DNA from: Chondrus crispus
Lineage: Eukaryota; Rhodophyta; Florideophyceae; Gigartinales; Gigartinaceae
DNA: 64,000 bases
Assembly (NCBI RefSeq): GCF_000350225.1
Contig: NW_005179004.1
Location: forward strand, 350,565 to 414,564
Direction of reading: 5' to 3'
Notes under the pieces: generated by a model
The model's database searches: none
Told to the model about the DNA's origin: nothing
Seen by the model: only the letters and a program-made list of their open reading frames with translations
Part shown: positions 1-10,186 of the stretch, piece by piece
Numbering within the stretch: the stretch's first letter is position 1
Layout of the letters: the number at the start of each line of letters is the position of its first letter
Position numbers and translations under genes: made by a program

Positions 1-1158
1 TGGATAACTTGGATCTCCTCAATGCAGTAGCCCGGTTCTCATCTCTCCCGAAAGATGAATGGTCGGAATGGATGCGGGTTGTGTAACAATACTGGCTTCC
101 TTGAAATCCAGACTTGTCGTACCTACCATGGCAGCATAAGTGACATGGAACATTGGAGCGGTGCCTTAGTAGGTCCAAAGTGTGGGACACTACAGGATAG
201 TCTCCGACGTACCCGACGACATCGAGAAAAAGAACAACCTTCTCTCCTTTTGCAGTGGTCATCTCAAATCCCTTTTCTGTCCCCTCAATGATATCATCAA
301 TAACTGCCGCCAGTACCTCGTTTGTAGATACCCCTGGAGGAGTTAGCCCGATAGGTCTGATGGCTCCTGCTCCATTGCAGTTTTCCGGAGCCATACGTAT
401 TGGCAGCATATATACACCACCCATGCTTCCTTTCTTTCCAATGTACGGCGTAAATCCATCAGAGTACAGAAACATTCTATACACAACGTACTTTCTTCCA
501 TCTTCCAAACGTCCACTGCTTTCCGCATCGACGCGATGACCCTTTTCCATTGGATTATCCTCGGCAGATACTCGTTTCACTACGGTTTTGTCAAACATCT
601 GGTTGTAAACGCCCCTATTCGTGCCAGTGAGATTCGAAACATTTCTTTCAGAAGATACAACCAAGCTGGTAGCGTAGTCGTCATCACAGTCCCGTCTTCT
701 CCACATCCTATACACAAGGAAGGGTGTTTGCGTTGGTCCTTCCCATTTTTTGGTGACTGGCTGTCCTGGAAGTGCAAGTTCGCCGACCATGTCACTGGGA
801 AGGAATGCCCGAGATTTCGGTTTCTTCATCTTCATCCTTTTCGTACACTTTGAATTGGACTCCGCCTGCGGTTCTGTCCAGTTTGGCTCATCGTAAACGA
901 AGAAGGAAGATATAACTGCATCAAATCTCATGTTCGTTGAGGACGTTACTGCAAATTGGGCTTGCATCAATCTGCCCTTCACCGCGTCACTTGTTTCGGA
1001 CGTACTGTTAAGAAGGAGCCCTTTTCGCAGCTTCACCGTCACACCATCTTCGATTGGAATCCGATAAACTGATAGACTCCCAGCCCTATCCTTGTTTATT
1101 GGAGTGTTCTCAATATCCGAGAACCTCGGTATCTCGATTGACGGATCCATATCATGCC
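1..1158 (-). pseudogene. TNP2/CACTA-like transposase, downstream part (split by Gypsy-A; continues beyond window start)
   Basis: One reading frame is open on the minus strand from the Gypsy-A junction to base 1, about 385 codons with no stop, so the C-terminus lies outside the window. About two thirds along is DGFTPYIGKKGSMGG, then a Pro-rich PIGLTPPGVSTNEVL stretch, then VVGYVGDYPVVSHTLD followed by a PCHLCCHGR cysteine pair. In TNP2-type (En/Spm, CACTA) transposases a DGF motif, a 'pgp' linker, a 'DFPAY' block and a CxxC follow in this order, so the match is by motif order, not by search. The preceding half is at 16386-17521 and the frame joins exactly when Gypsy-A is removed. Family assignment is tentative; another DDE superfamily is possible. 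Confidence 0.5.
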
Positions 1159-1842
1159 TGTAGCATAAACACCCCCAGCGATAGGGGTGTATGCACAGTT
1201 CGACCGAGACCCCGTCCGATCGGGAAGACGGGGGTGAAACAGGACACCAGCTAACGGCACCGGGGAGCGGGCCCGAGTAGCGTGGTAGAGCGGGAACGGG
1301 GAGGACGCCGGTACGCGCGAGCGGTTAGACGCCTCGACGCCCCGGTGCGGTACTGGGTAACGATCCAGTACCGACGGGCGGAGGCAGAGCCGACTCGTGG
1401 GCGTACCGCGCGCGTCCTCAACACGCGCTCGGTGCCGCTCTAAGGTAGTTAGCGAGCGCTACCTCAGAACAAGCGGGAAGTCGGACTTTGACGGTCGGTG
1501 GGTGACAAGTCCGTGCTTGTCCTCCTCCACCGCCGCCGGTCTGCTCCATATTTAATATACAAAATAATCTATAACACTACAGTACCGAAGCACTGTAGTA
1601 GACTACTGTCGTACAGATCGGACCGTACTGTAATACTGTCAGCCATCGTGGCTGACAGTACACGTGTGTGCGCGCGCTTCCGTCCCGCGCGGTACACGCG
1701 TGCACGTGTGCACGCGTGCGCCCGGTACCCGAGGGGTACACGTGGCCACGCGCAGCAGTACTGTAGAGCATCGGGCCCTACAGCACTAGATCCCGTTGTT
1801 GATCTAATCCAACTAAAAAGCCCCAGGGGGGGTTATACTACC
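1159..1842 (-). repeat. Gypsy-A 3' LTR
   Basis: 684 bp, co-linear with 15702-16385. In element sense the first base is G instead of the T of the other LTR (position 1842), so the usual TG start is mutated. It contains a perfect inverted repeat CTGTCAGCCA / TGGCTGACAG around 1636-1658, a run of CACGTG and GTGCAC palindromes at about 1660-1745, and an AT-rich TATATTAAA-like stretch near 1550-1565 that could be the promoter core. Confidence 0.92.
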
Positions 1843-1858
1843 CGCCCCCCCCCCTTAA
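1843..1858 (-). other. Gypsy-A polypurine tract
   Basis: In element sense AAGGGGGGGGGGCGGG ends directly at the 3' LTR. This is the position and composition of the plus-strand primer of LTR retrotransposons. A near copy of this tract and its upstream hairpin also follows the chromodomain at 8327-8362. Confidence 0.8.
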
Positions 1859-1900
1859 GCGGGGACGTCCGCGTCCACGGGTGCTTGTAGAGCGCGAGCC

Positions 1901-4588
1901 ATGTCTAACCGCGTCCTCGATACGGTCCCCTTTGCTCCTCCCCACGACTCCGCTCTCTGGGCGGTCTTCTCGGTGTCTTGCCCCGTGCTCCTTCGCGCGC
2001 GCTCCGATTCCTCGCCCCTCTCCCCTGCAACCGGCGGTCTCGCTTCCCTTTCGTCTCCGTCGCCCCCTCTTAACCGGGCGGTCGTGCGTACGCCCTCTGG
2101 GGTCGCCCTCAGCATCACCTTGTTACCCCTTTCGAGGGGGTCCGCTTTTCTTCCTCTGACCGGGCGAGCACTCTTTCTTTTCCCTGCTCCCGAGCTCGCC
2201 TTCTCCCCCGTCTGCATACTCGGCTCACGTCCCGGCATCATCGATATGCCGACTCCCACTACCCCTCAGGGCGGTATCACGCTTCCTCGGCCAGCTCCGG
2301 GCAGTGGGTCTGACGAGCTAGTCGTTTGCTCATCGGCTATGGACGACCGCACCCCCGTCGAGGAGGTGCCCTCACAGTCCGTTTCGGTCGCCCCCAACTC
2401 CTCCGCTCCGGCGCCCTGGTGGCCCCCGAGACCATTCCGAAAGTCCCGAGGTCCCCAAACGTCTACAGTAAGCGAGGAGATCGGTCCCCTGCCGACCGTC
2501 GCTCCGCTTCCTGCGGCCCATCCGTCCTTGGTGACAGGGGGTCCGATGCCCCTTCCGCCTGCGCTGATCGATAGCGCGGGCGGTCCACCCGGTGGCAGAT
2601 TCACGGTATGGCCGCGCGATGGTCCGTACCAGCCCGTCGTGGGCTCATACGGGGCCTCCGGAAGTTGTCGGTGCCCCGGTGCGCCGACTACTTCCTCTCG
2701 GCTCGTCCGGATCGCGGAAGAGGAGGTGTCCGACACCTCCACGCAGTGGCTGGGGGTGCCCCTAGAGCGGTCCATTCCGCTGCCGCTCGGTCGCCTGAAC
2801 TACGCGTGGCGCCGCCACGCTCGGTCGGGCGTTACCGTTGGTGAGCTCCTGGCGAGGGCGCACTTGCGCCCCGATCTACGCCGGGTCCGCACCATCTACG
2901 AGGGTGGCCTAGCAGCAGAGGCGTCCCTTGCCTTGGGTCGTTTCTTGTCTGAGGGCGACGGCGCCCCTTATCAAATTTCGGACGAGATACCCAGTTATAG
3001 GACGTTCGTCTATAGTATCGAGGAGGCGGAATACGTCGACCGAATGTCGACGTATCTCTTCCATCGGGGCCCTCGGGATCCCCGTCGGTTGGTCCTCTCG
3101 GAGGTAGCGGGGCTGTACGTCAGCCCCCGTCCTCGTACTCACTCCCGGGCTCGCGCAGCACTCCAAAAGTCCGCCTGCGCGCTTATGCGTATCCATCGTA
3201 TTGCCTTAGCCCCCAACGATTGGTCGGCCTACCGCCATAATGAAGAGGACGACGGCCGAGTCTTCCCGTCCGCTGCCTTTTCCCCGGGCCTATCGCGGGG
3301 CGATTTCCCGGAACTTCCTCCAAGCGTAGGGGACGCAATCTCATCGTTGGGGGTGCATCCGTTACTCCCCTACGCTTTGAAGCATTTCGGCTTCGCTGGT
3401 ACTGACTCGAAGCATCCAGCCTACGAGGAGCTGGTCTACAATTACGAGGGTGAGTGGGCGTGGTCAACTTGCAATGCTTTCATGAGCGAGGTCGCCCTGC
3501 ACGAGCGCGTTTTTGTACAGCCCATTGGTGTGCTGTCCTTCCTTGGTCGGGTCGCGCCGTCGCTGCCCGACGTGGCGTTGCACCCCTTGGAGCGCGGCTC
3601 CCCGCCTGTCCCGTGGACCTACTCTTTGGTTCTCGACTTGATGCACCGCGCCGTTGCGGTGCCCGAACGCAATCGGCGGCCGTGGACTGACTACACAACC
3701 GGGGCCCAGAGCTTCTTCCTCGCCTACGATTTAAAAGGAGACGCCTTCCTGGCTCGTTCGGGCTCCAGTGCGGTGGGTCCCTCTCGTGGCAAAGGAGGTG
3801 TCGGGTCCACGGCGCGAGAGGCGCGGCGGAAGAGGTATCGTGACCTTGATGGCGAGTCCCCAGACGTCGCATTGGCTGGGGCCGACGCGGCGCGGGCTCA
3901 TCCCGAAGTCGGTCACGATACGGCGGCTGGGACTACGTTGCCTCCGCTGCCTTCCCTAGGGTCGTTTGGATACCCTGGTACACCGCGGCTCACTGCGCTT
4001 AGTCTTGACTTACCTCGTCGCAAGACCACCGCAATCACCAGGTTGTCCCGGGCCCTGGGGAGCTTAATTGACCGGACCTGGAGTGTAGAGGGTCTACTTC
4101 GGACCCTGACGAATTGGTACCTTGAGCGCAGTAGCGAAGCGCGTTGCCTCGAAACGGAGCGTCAGTCTTTTGCCGCTGAACGTGACTCTCTTGTGGCACA
4201 GATTCGCGACGCCCGGTGCGAGCTCGAGGGCCTACGCGGTGCCTCCTCACGTCGCGCGAGCGATCTCCAGCGCGCCGTCGTCGACCGCGATCGGTATCGC
4301 AGAGAATGTGACGCGCTCAGAGCCGCTCGTGTTGGGCCCCCGGAGCGTGCTGCGTCCACGACGCGTCAGAATCTTCGAGATTCTTATGAGGGTCGCGGGT
4401 ACGGCCTTTCGACGACCGACGCACCCGCGATCTCTGCTGATCCGCCTCGGGGTTGGACTCCCCACGAAGAGGCCAAACTTCCTCCGTTCCATGAAATGGA
4501 GCCCGAGTTGCCGTCTCATCCAAGTTATTGCCCCTCGAGAGCGCGTGCTCCAGGGTCGTCAGAACCCTCCAACGATCCGAATCGCTGA
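1901..4588 (+). CDS. Antisense accessory ORF of Gypsy-A (unknown function, up to 895 aa)
   Basis: A long uninterrupted frame on the strand opposite to gag-pol, just inside the 3' LTR. The first ATG is at 1901; an internal ATG at 2246 (780 aa) is an equally good start because the first 115 residues are low complexity. The next ~270 residues are rich in Pro, Ser, Gly and Ala. A compositionally normal, aromatic-rich region follows (roughly residues 280-620; e.g. EEAEYVDRM, NYEGEWAWSTCNAF, VFVQPIGVLSFLGR). A coiled coil of about 100 residues sits near the C-terminus (heptad-like, rich in Arg and Glu, about 730-830). No signal peptide or membrane segment is evident. I do not recognise the family. 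It survives intact while gag and pol carry many stops, so selection or expression is plausible, though high GC also favours open frames. Confidence 0.6.
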   Translation: MSNRVLDTVPFAPPHDSALWAVFSVSCPVLLRARSDSSPLSPATGGLASLSSPSPPLNRAVVRTPSGVALSITLLPLSRGSAFLPLTGRALFLFPAPELAFSPVCILGSRPGIIDMPTPTTPQGGITLPRPAPGSGSDELVVCSSAMDDRTPVEEVPSQSVSVAPNSSAPAPWWPPRPFRKSRGPQTSTVSEEIGPLPTVAPLPAAHPSLVTGGPMPLPPALIDSAGGPPGGRFTVWPRDGPYQPVVGSYGASGSCRCPGAPTTSSRLVRIAEEEVSDTSTQWLGVPLERSIPLPLGRLNYAWRRHARSGVTVGELLARAHLRPDLRRVRTIYEGGLAAEASLALGRFLSEGDGAPYQISDEIPSYRTFVYSIEEAEYVDRMSTYLFHRGPRDPRRLVLSEVAGLYVSPRPRTHSRARAALQKSACALMRIHRIALAPNDWSAYRHNEEDDGRVFPSAAFSPGLSRGDFPELPPSVGDAISSLGVHPLLPYALKHFGFAGTDSKHPAYEELVYNYEGEWAWSTCNAFMSEVALHERVFVQPIGVLSFLGRVAPSLPDVALHPLERGSPPVPWTYSLVLDLMHRAVAVPERNRRPWTDYTTGAQSFFLAYDLKGDAFLARSGSSAVGPSRGKGGVGSTAREARRKRYRDLDGESPDVALAGADAARAHPEVGHDTAAGTTLPPLPSLGSFGYPGTPRLTALSLDLPRRKTTAITRLSRALGSLIDRTWSVEGLLRTLTNWYLERSSEARCLETERQSFAAERDSLVAQIRDARCELEGLRGASSRRASDLQRAVVDRDRYRRECDALRAARVGPPERAASTTRQNLRDSYEGRGYGLSTTDAPAISADPPRGWTPHEEAKLPPFHEMEPELPSHPSYCPSRARAPGSSEPSNDPNR

Positions 4589-7500
4589 GCTGTCGGGTAC
4601 CACGACGATCCCTCAGCAGCTTCCTTTAATCCCCTTCTCGTTTGGCCCTTAAGCGTCCGTTTGCTTCCGCCACCTGAGTCGCTAGCTTTCGCGACAGTAG
4701 TCACCGTAAAGAAATCCGAATCCTTCCTCAACCCCCCTGCTCTTGTGCCCTTAAGGCACCGTCTATTCTCCCGCCTCGTCATGGATGGGGTGAGTGATGG
4801 CGTTATGAGGTTTGAGCCTCGGTTAGAGTAACATTCTTTCCCTCCTTGTATTCGTCCCAGCAACGTAACCTCCTCTTCGTCAAACGGCCCTTGTGCCGCT
4901 TCGGGAGTGACGAAAGCACGGCGTGTCCGTCCGGTATCCAGACGTCGTTTACGGTGGTGAAGTTCGCCGTGGTTTCGTTGGGTGCCATCGGTCTCTCGTT
5001 GACCTCTTTGCCTGAATTGTTCTCATTCCCCTATCTCGCGGCCCCACGAAGGGCGTCACTCCGGGAGGTAGGGAACCTTATGAGGGGCGGCGAGTGGGCA
5101 AAGAATCCAATCTGAAGGCGGAACCAGCGATCCCTTTGCTGCCACATTTCCCCTACCGTCCCTTCTCCAGACTGCTTCTCTACGTGTGCGTCGCGAACGG
5201 AGACGCTTCCCCGTTGTCTACTTCTCATGCCTTCTTGCGCGTGGAGGCGGGGGTGTGCATGCTGATCGTCCCCTTTCGTCGAAATGCGTCTCGTCCTCCC
5301 CCGGCCGTGAAGCATTTATCTTACGGTACTGTGTCTCCGGGAACGCTCGCGCTCCGGGTCGCCGACCGGCTCGTGCACCCTTCTTGGCGAGGGCACGAGC
5401 CGGGAATGGGCGTTGGCGCCACTACATCCTGAGAGGTCCATGGAGCACGGCATTGTCGAATGCGTCTCCCTTCGTCCCTTCAAAGGGATGGCCCCCGGCT
5501 GAGATCGTGGTCACGCTCCGACCGAGCTTGACGAGCTCCCATTGGCAAAGCTGCCTCCAAGTCTCTTTTTCCGGCTTGAGGGGTATGTGGAGCGAGCTCC
5601 TTTTTGCTAGTCGCCTCCCCCTTTTTCCCAGGAACGCGCTTCTCGTGTACGCGTTGACGGAGGAACGTGCGCGCTATGCGGTCTCGTCTCTCGTCTCCTT
5701 CGGGGCGACTCGACACTCTCCATCTCCACCCGTAGCGTGGTATGAGCCCACGCGCGTCCTCCGACTCTCTAGTTCCAAGCGATTGAGGTGCGTCCTCAGT
5801 CCGATCATTCTTATAGTGCGGGGTGGGACGGCCTCGGGGCATGGCAGTCCCAGGGTCAACGTGACCAGTTCAACGGAAAACGTAAGGGATATAGTCGCGG
5901 TTGTTCCTGAGGCGATATATATACCGTCTCGCGCCCGGAAGGTCAGGTTGGACTTACAGCAGCGATCATCAGTGAGGACCTCCACCTGTGGATGGAAGGC
6001 CATGCTCTCTCATAGCTCCGAGTTCTTCCTCGCGTATTTCCCGTGCGGTTTGCTTCTCTTTGTCCATCCCGATCTTTTGGTACTCCTTCCCACGTCTGTT
6101 GTGGGTTTCCTCCGTCACCCCTGTCCGTCAGGGATCGATTCCTCATGATCGCTAGTCCACGTCTGGCGATTTCTCTTTCCCCATGGTGCGCCCGATGGCC
6201 GTCTGCCTGGTGACCTCAGTTTCCGTCGCGTCTCTCGCGCAAGGGATCACAGCTGACCCCGGAGGGTTTTCTTGCGGCTGGCTGAGGGCGGTACGCTCGA
6301 TTGCTCGCTGCCCATGCCATGCACGTCCCTTGCGCATATTCTCGACCCGAGGGCCTCTTCCCCCCTCGATGTCCGACTCGTGCGTCGCGTCGGAGAGTAC
6401 GTTCTCCCTGCGCGACGGTGGCTACTCGATCTCGTCCCACTAGTAGTCGCTCTCTTCGCCGCGGTTCGGAAGGTTGGCTAGGGCGCTCGAAGGATGCGAT
6501 CCAATCGGCCGAAGCCAGCGTCGCGCTTCTTTCGGTTGTTCTGGACGGTTCACGTCTGTCCGAAGAAGTAGACGTGACGGGGTTATTGGTAGCGGGATTT
6601 GACCCCGTCGAGCTTTTCTCCTCACGGCGGATCAGCGGCAGGAGGCGGCGTGGCAGCGCGCTGGAAATGACTCCTCCGTGGATCCGCGTGCGCCGGTACG
6701 ATCGGATGCTCGAGGACGCTCCTCCCTTCACACCAACGCCGGTGCGGCCAGCGCCCGATTCGGTCGTGCGTTCTCTCCCCTCGTCCGGGTGGGGGCTCAG
6801 TTCCTTATAGCAAGACCCCTTTACATGTCTCCCGCTAAGACATACTGTCTGTCAAGTATGCCGGCGTCGTTTGCGTCCAAGGGCCGTCCTCGAAGCGGCC
6901 GCCGGTTCGTCGGGTCCGTCCCCGAAACGTCCCGATCTTTTGGAGTGCTGTTCTTGGCTCGTAGACGGCGCGGCGTGCGGGCGGCGCCGTGCCGCGTCTT
7001 CCCGGACGGAATTCGCCTCGGTCGCGCGTCCCCAGTCTTCTTTGGGGCTTCGTCTCGTACGTTAGGCCTGGTGCGACCTGTGTCCTGTATGCGGGAAATC
7101 GAAGGAGACATGCGAAGCGCAGTGGAGATGTTAGAGGCGCCAGCTGTCGGGGGTTGGCGTTCTACCGCGCCCCTCGCCTTCGACGGCGGGGGGCGCGGGA
7201 TCGCACGCGCGGGAGCAGCTCGCGGGAGGACGGCTCGGGCATCTCGCGCGACTGGTACGCGGTCGGATGCGTGCGGAGGTGACTGTGGGGGAAAGCCGTT
7301 CTGTCCGCTTGGGGGTGCCGGAGCCAGGATTGCGCGGGGTCCGTTTGTCGTATTCGCACCTTCCTCCCCTTCGGTGAGGGGGCGGACGTGTGTACCTCCT
7401 GTCCGGTACCCGTTGCACCCTAGCTCAGCGCCGTCAGCCTTCTCCTTGCTTTTGGAATGGCGTACAGTACCCCCGTGCGCCATGCACGTGCTGGCGTAAT

Positions 7501-8332
7501 TGCCACCGTTGATTTTCCGTTATTTTAGTGGGATCGTGGCGGGGTGATTTGGTGATGACGCAAGCGGTGTTGGTGCATGCCGCGCACCTCCGGTGCCGCT
7601 CACGTGTAACGTTCCCATCCCCCCGTAATTTTCCTCTTATGGGGCATGTGTCAGCGGCGGTTTTGGGGTGTCTCGCGTCTGTGCGCATATACTGGTGCCC
7701 CTCAGGCGGAGTTGCTTTCGTTTACCCCTTCTTCCTTAACTATCCTGGCGACTGCTGTGGCGAATGCAGCCTCGCTCGTCTGCGCCTCTGCCGACGCGTT
7801 TTGCGCGCTTCCTCGCGCACGACCCACTCCGGGAGGGCCATGATCCGGTCTTCTGCCCGGCTCTCCGACCCGGATGCTGATTGAAAGCTCGACGTGAGCC
7901 TCCCCCTTCTCGGTTATACCGAGACCAAAGCGACGGGCATTCTTGGTCGCTTTCTCTGCCCACCGAGGGCTCTCGTGATCCCACTGTTGATCTCCTCGTT
8001 CTTCGGGCGCCCCTCCTCGCCGTGGTTGCTGGACTTAACGGATCGTCCGGCAGTCCTGTTCGGGGGGGGGTCGTCCGACTGTTCCGATCCGAACCGGGTT
8101 TCGCGGTACTCAAAATGTTGGTCATTACGAGGGCCCAATATTTTTTTCAGGCAGTTCGTACTGTCCTGTTCTTATGTCTCGCGTCCTTGACGTCCGAGAA
8201 GTCAGGAAGACTTGACTTGAACACGTCCCCGGCTGTGACCCTCCGATAGGGTCCGCCGTCCTCCTTCGCTTCCCCTTTTAGTCTGTTCGTGCAGGCTGGG
8301 GTTAATCGCGAAGGAGCAGTTGAGGGCCCCCC
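4589..8332. other. Rest of Gypsy-A accessory block; no gene supported
   Basis: 3.7 kb between the antisense ORF and the end of pol. Several open frames occur on both strands (for example 5186-6148 and 6678-7499 on plus, 6821-7483 on minus), but they overlap one another, are biased in composition as expected in very GC-rich DNA, and contain no motif I recognise. Either more antisense coding sequence or an untranslated spacer is possible. Confidence 0.5.
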
Positions 8333-8362
8333 TTAAGCGTGAACGTCCGCGTTCACGGTTTG
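8327..8362 (-). repeat. Internal copy of pol terminus + polypurine tract hairpin
   Basis: In element sense GTGAACGCGGACGTTCACGC, TAA, then AAGGGGGG. It forms a perfect GTGAACG/CGTTCAC hairpin and encodes the last residues VNADVHA of pol. The same structure with compensatory changes (GGACG/CGTCC) recurs at about 1850-1880, directly beside the 3' LTR, where it would read VDADVPA. Confidence 0.75.
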
Positions 8363-10186
8363 GGTGAGGTCTCTGCCGGTACGTCTCCGGAGGCGTTCGG
8401 CGTAAAGAGACACCAACTCCTCCGGGACGTGAGTCTGCGCAGTCCAAGTGGGTGTGTCGTAATCCGCCCACTTGATGAGGAACTCCGTAGTTCCGTCTTC
8501 CATGACTCCATGTCTCAGTAGCCGTTCGACAGAATACTGCGTTCCCGCGGTGACCTTATCGGCGAGGTCCCGCGGGGTCGTCGTACTTGCTCGTGGCGCG
8601 TCTATCGGGAACGGCGCTTACACGCAGCGGTCGGCGGAGACTCGCTCGATGACCCCATCACGATCGATCGTGATGGTTCGGCGGTCATTGGCGAGCACGC
8701 GGTAGGGTCCGACAGCGGGCGAGACGAGCTTGTTCGATGTCTTAGCCCCATGGGTGGGGTTGAGATATACGTATTCTCCGGGACGGAGCCGGGAATTAAT
8801 ACGTCGTATGCGCTTATCGAAGTCGCGCTTGTAGCGAGCCTGCGTCCAACGCAGGCTCCCGTAGGCCTTTTGGATAGTCGAGTCCAAGGCCTTGAGGAAC
8901 TGGGCACGTTGGTTCGGCCTATCGAAAGGGGGCGCGTCGCTGTACGCCCGTCGGAGAGAGAACTCCGGCGGTGGCCTGCTGAGCACGAGCTCAAAGGGCG
9001 TGGTGCGTGTGGTGCGATGTACGTGGGAGTTGTACGCATACGTAAGCGGCCCCACGTACACATCCCAGTCGTCCTGGTGTTCACCCACGTAGTTCCTCAG
9101 CATCGAGGCGATTGTTCGGTTATATCGCTCGACTTGCCCGTTCGTCTGGGGATGGTACGCCGAAGTGTACAAATTCGTTATCCCCAGAACGCGGCACGTG
9201 CTGTGGCAGAACTTGGCATTAAACTGAGGGCCGTTGTCCGAAAGCAACGTGCGAGGAACGCCATACTTGAACACCCACGAGTCGCAGAACGCAACTGCGG
9301 CCGTGTGCGCTTTTATCGTGCGGAGCGCAACGACTTGCGTTAGCTTACTGAAGCGGTCCGTAATCACGAGCAGGAATCGTTTTCCTGTCTTCGTCTTGGG
9401 GAGCGGCCCCAAGATGTCGATTGCGAGGCTCTCGAGGGGCCTCGTAGCTGGAAACAATCTTAATCGGTTGAGATGTTTCGTCAGCTTCACCCGGTTCATC
9501 GCGCAGGTTCGACACCCTCGCACCGTGGCTGCCATGTCTGCAGCCAGGTGGGGCCAGTAGTACTCGCGTCGAAGTGCGTAGTACATACGGTTCTGGCCCG
9601 GGTGCCCCGCGATGGCCGGGTTGTGGCAAAGGCGAAGGAGCCTGGCGCGGAGCGTCCGAGGTACCACCACCTGAACGATATCAGGGTCGAAGGGGTGTCT
9701 CCGTTTGAGCACCCGTTGGTGGTCCTCGAAGAACGCAGAGTCCCGGGACTCTGACTGTCGTGCCAAAACGGTTTGGCAGAAGTCATCCACGTGTTGCTCC
9801 ACGGCTATCTCCTCTATCGTAAGAGGGGCCGGAAGGTCGTCCTGCGGTGGGGCGACCGGGGCGTCGAGCACGCCAGCCTCAGGGTCTTCGGCGCGCTGGA
9901 TGTCGGCGGCGTCGAACTCGTCGTTCTCCTCCCAAAACGAATTGGGTCCTTGGAGAGCGGGGGCTTCGTCGTCGCCTCTCGGTTCGTCGCGCGTCCGTAC
10001 GCGCGACCTTGTTCGGGCTTCGGCTTGATTCCGCGTCGTTACGAAGACATGGACGGCCTGATGATCGCACTTCGTGGTACAAGCGTGGTCCGCGAGCTCG
10101 TTCGATACGTCTCGAACTGTCGTGCCCTCGTCGAAAGTGGGGATGTCGTCATCCACCTCGACGGTGGGGCGAGGGTCACCGGCGAC
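8333..10186 (-). pseudogene. Gypsy-A integrase with GPY/F module and chromodomain
   Basis: Integrase region of pol. In order: the H2C2 zinc finger (CHNPAIAGHPGQ ... CRTCAMNR), a DDE core with LAIDILGPLP, TLLSDNGPQF and the E in YHPQTNGQVERYNR, the GPY/F motif (VGPYRV), then an in-frame TAA at 8618-8620. The same frame continues after the stop into a chromodomain (YSVERLLRHG ... EFLIKWADYDTPTWT) and ends at the TAA at 8333-8335. Chromodomains at the end of integrase define chromoviruses and are thought to direct integration to marked chromatin. All catalytic residues are present; only the stop separates the chromodomain. Confidence 0.92.

Noticed and set aside
1498..1890. Open frame across the Gypsy-A LTR
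   Set aside because: Lies within the LTR and its palindromic repeats and is present as a broken copy in the other LTR.
5186..6148. 320-codon plus-strand ORF in the Gypsy-A block
   Set aside because: No conserved motif, low-complexity composition and alternative frames equally open; not enough support as a gene.
6821..7483. 220-codon minus-strand ORF inside the Gypsy-A accessory block
   Set aside because: Overlaps plus-strand frames of similar length in very GC-rich DNA and has Arg/Pro/Ala-biased composition with no motif. Probably a GC shadow.
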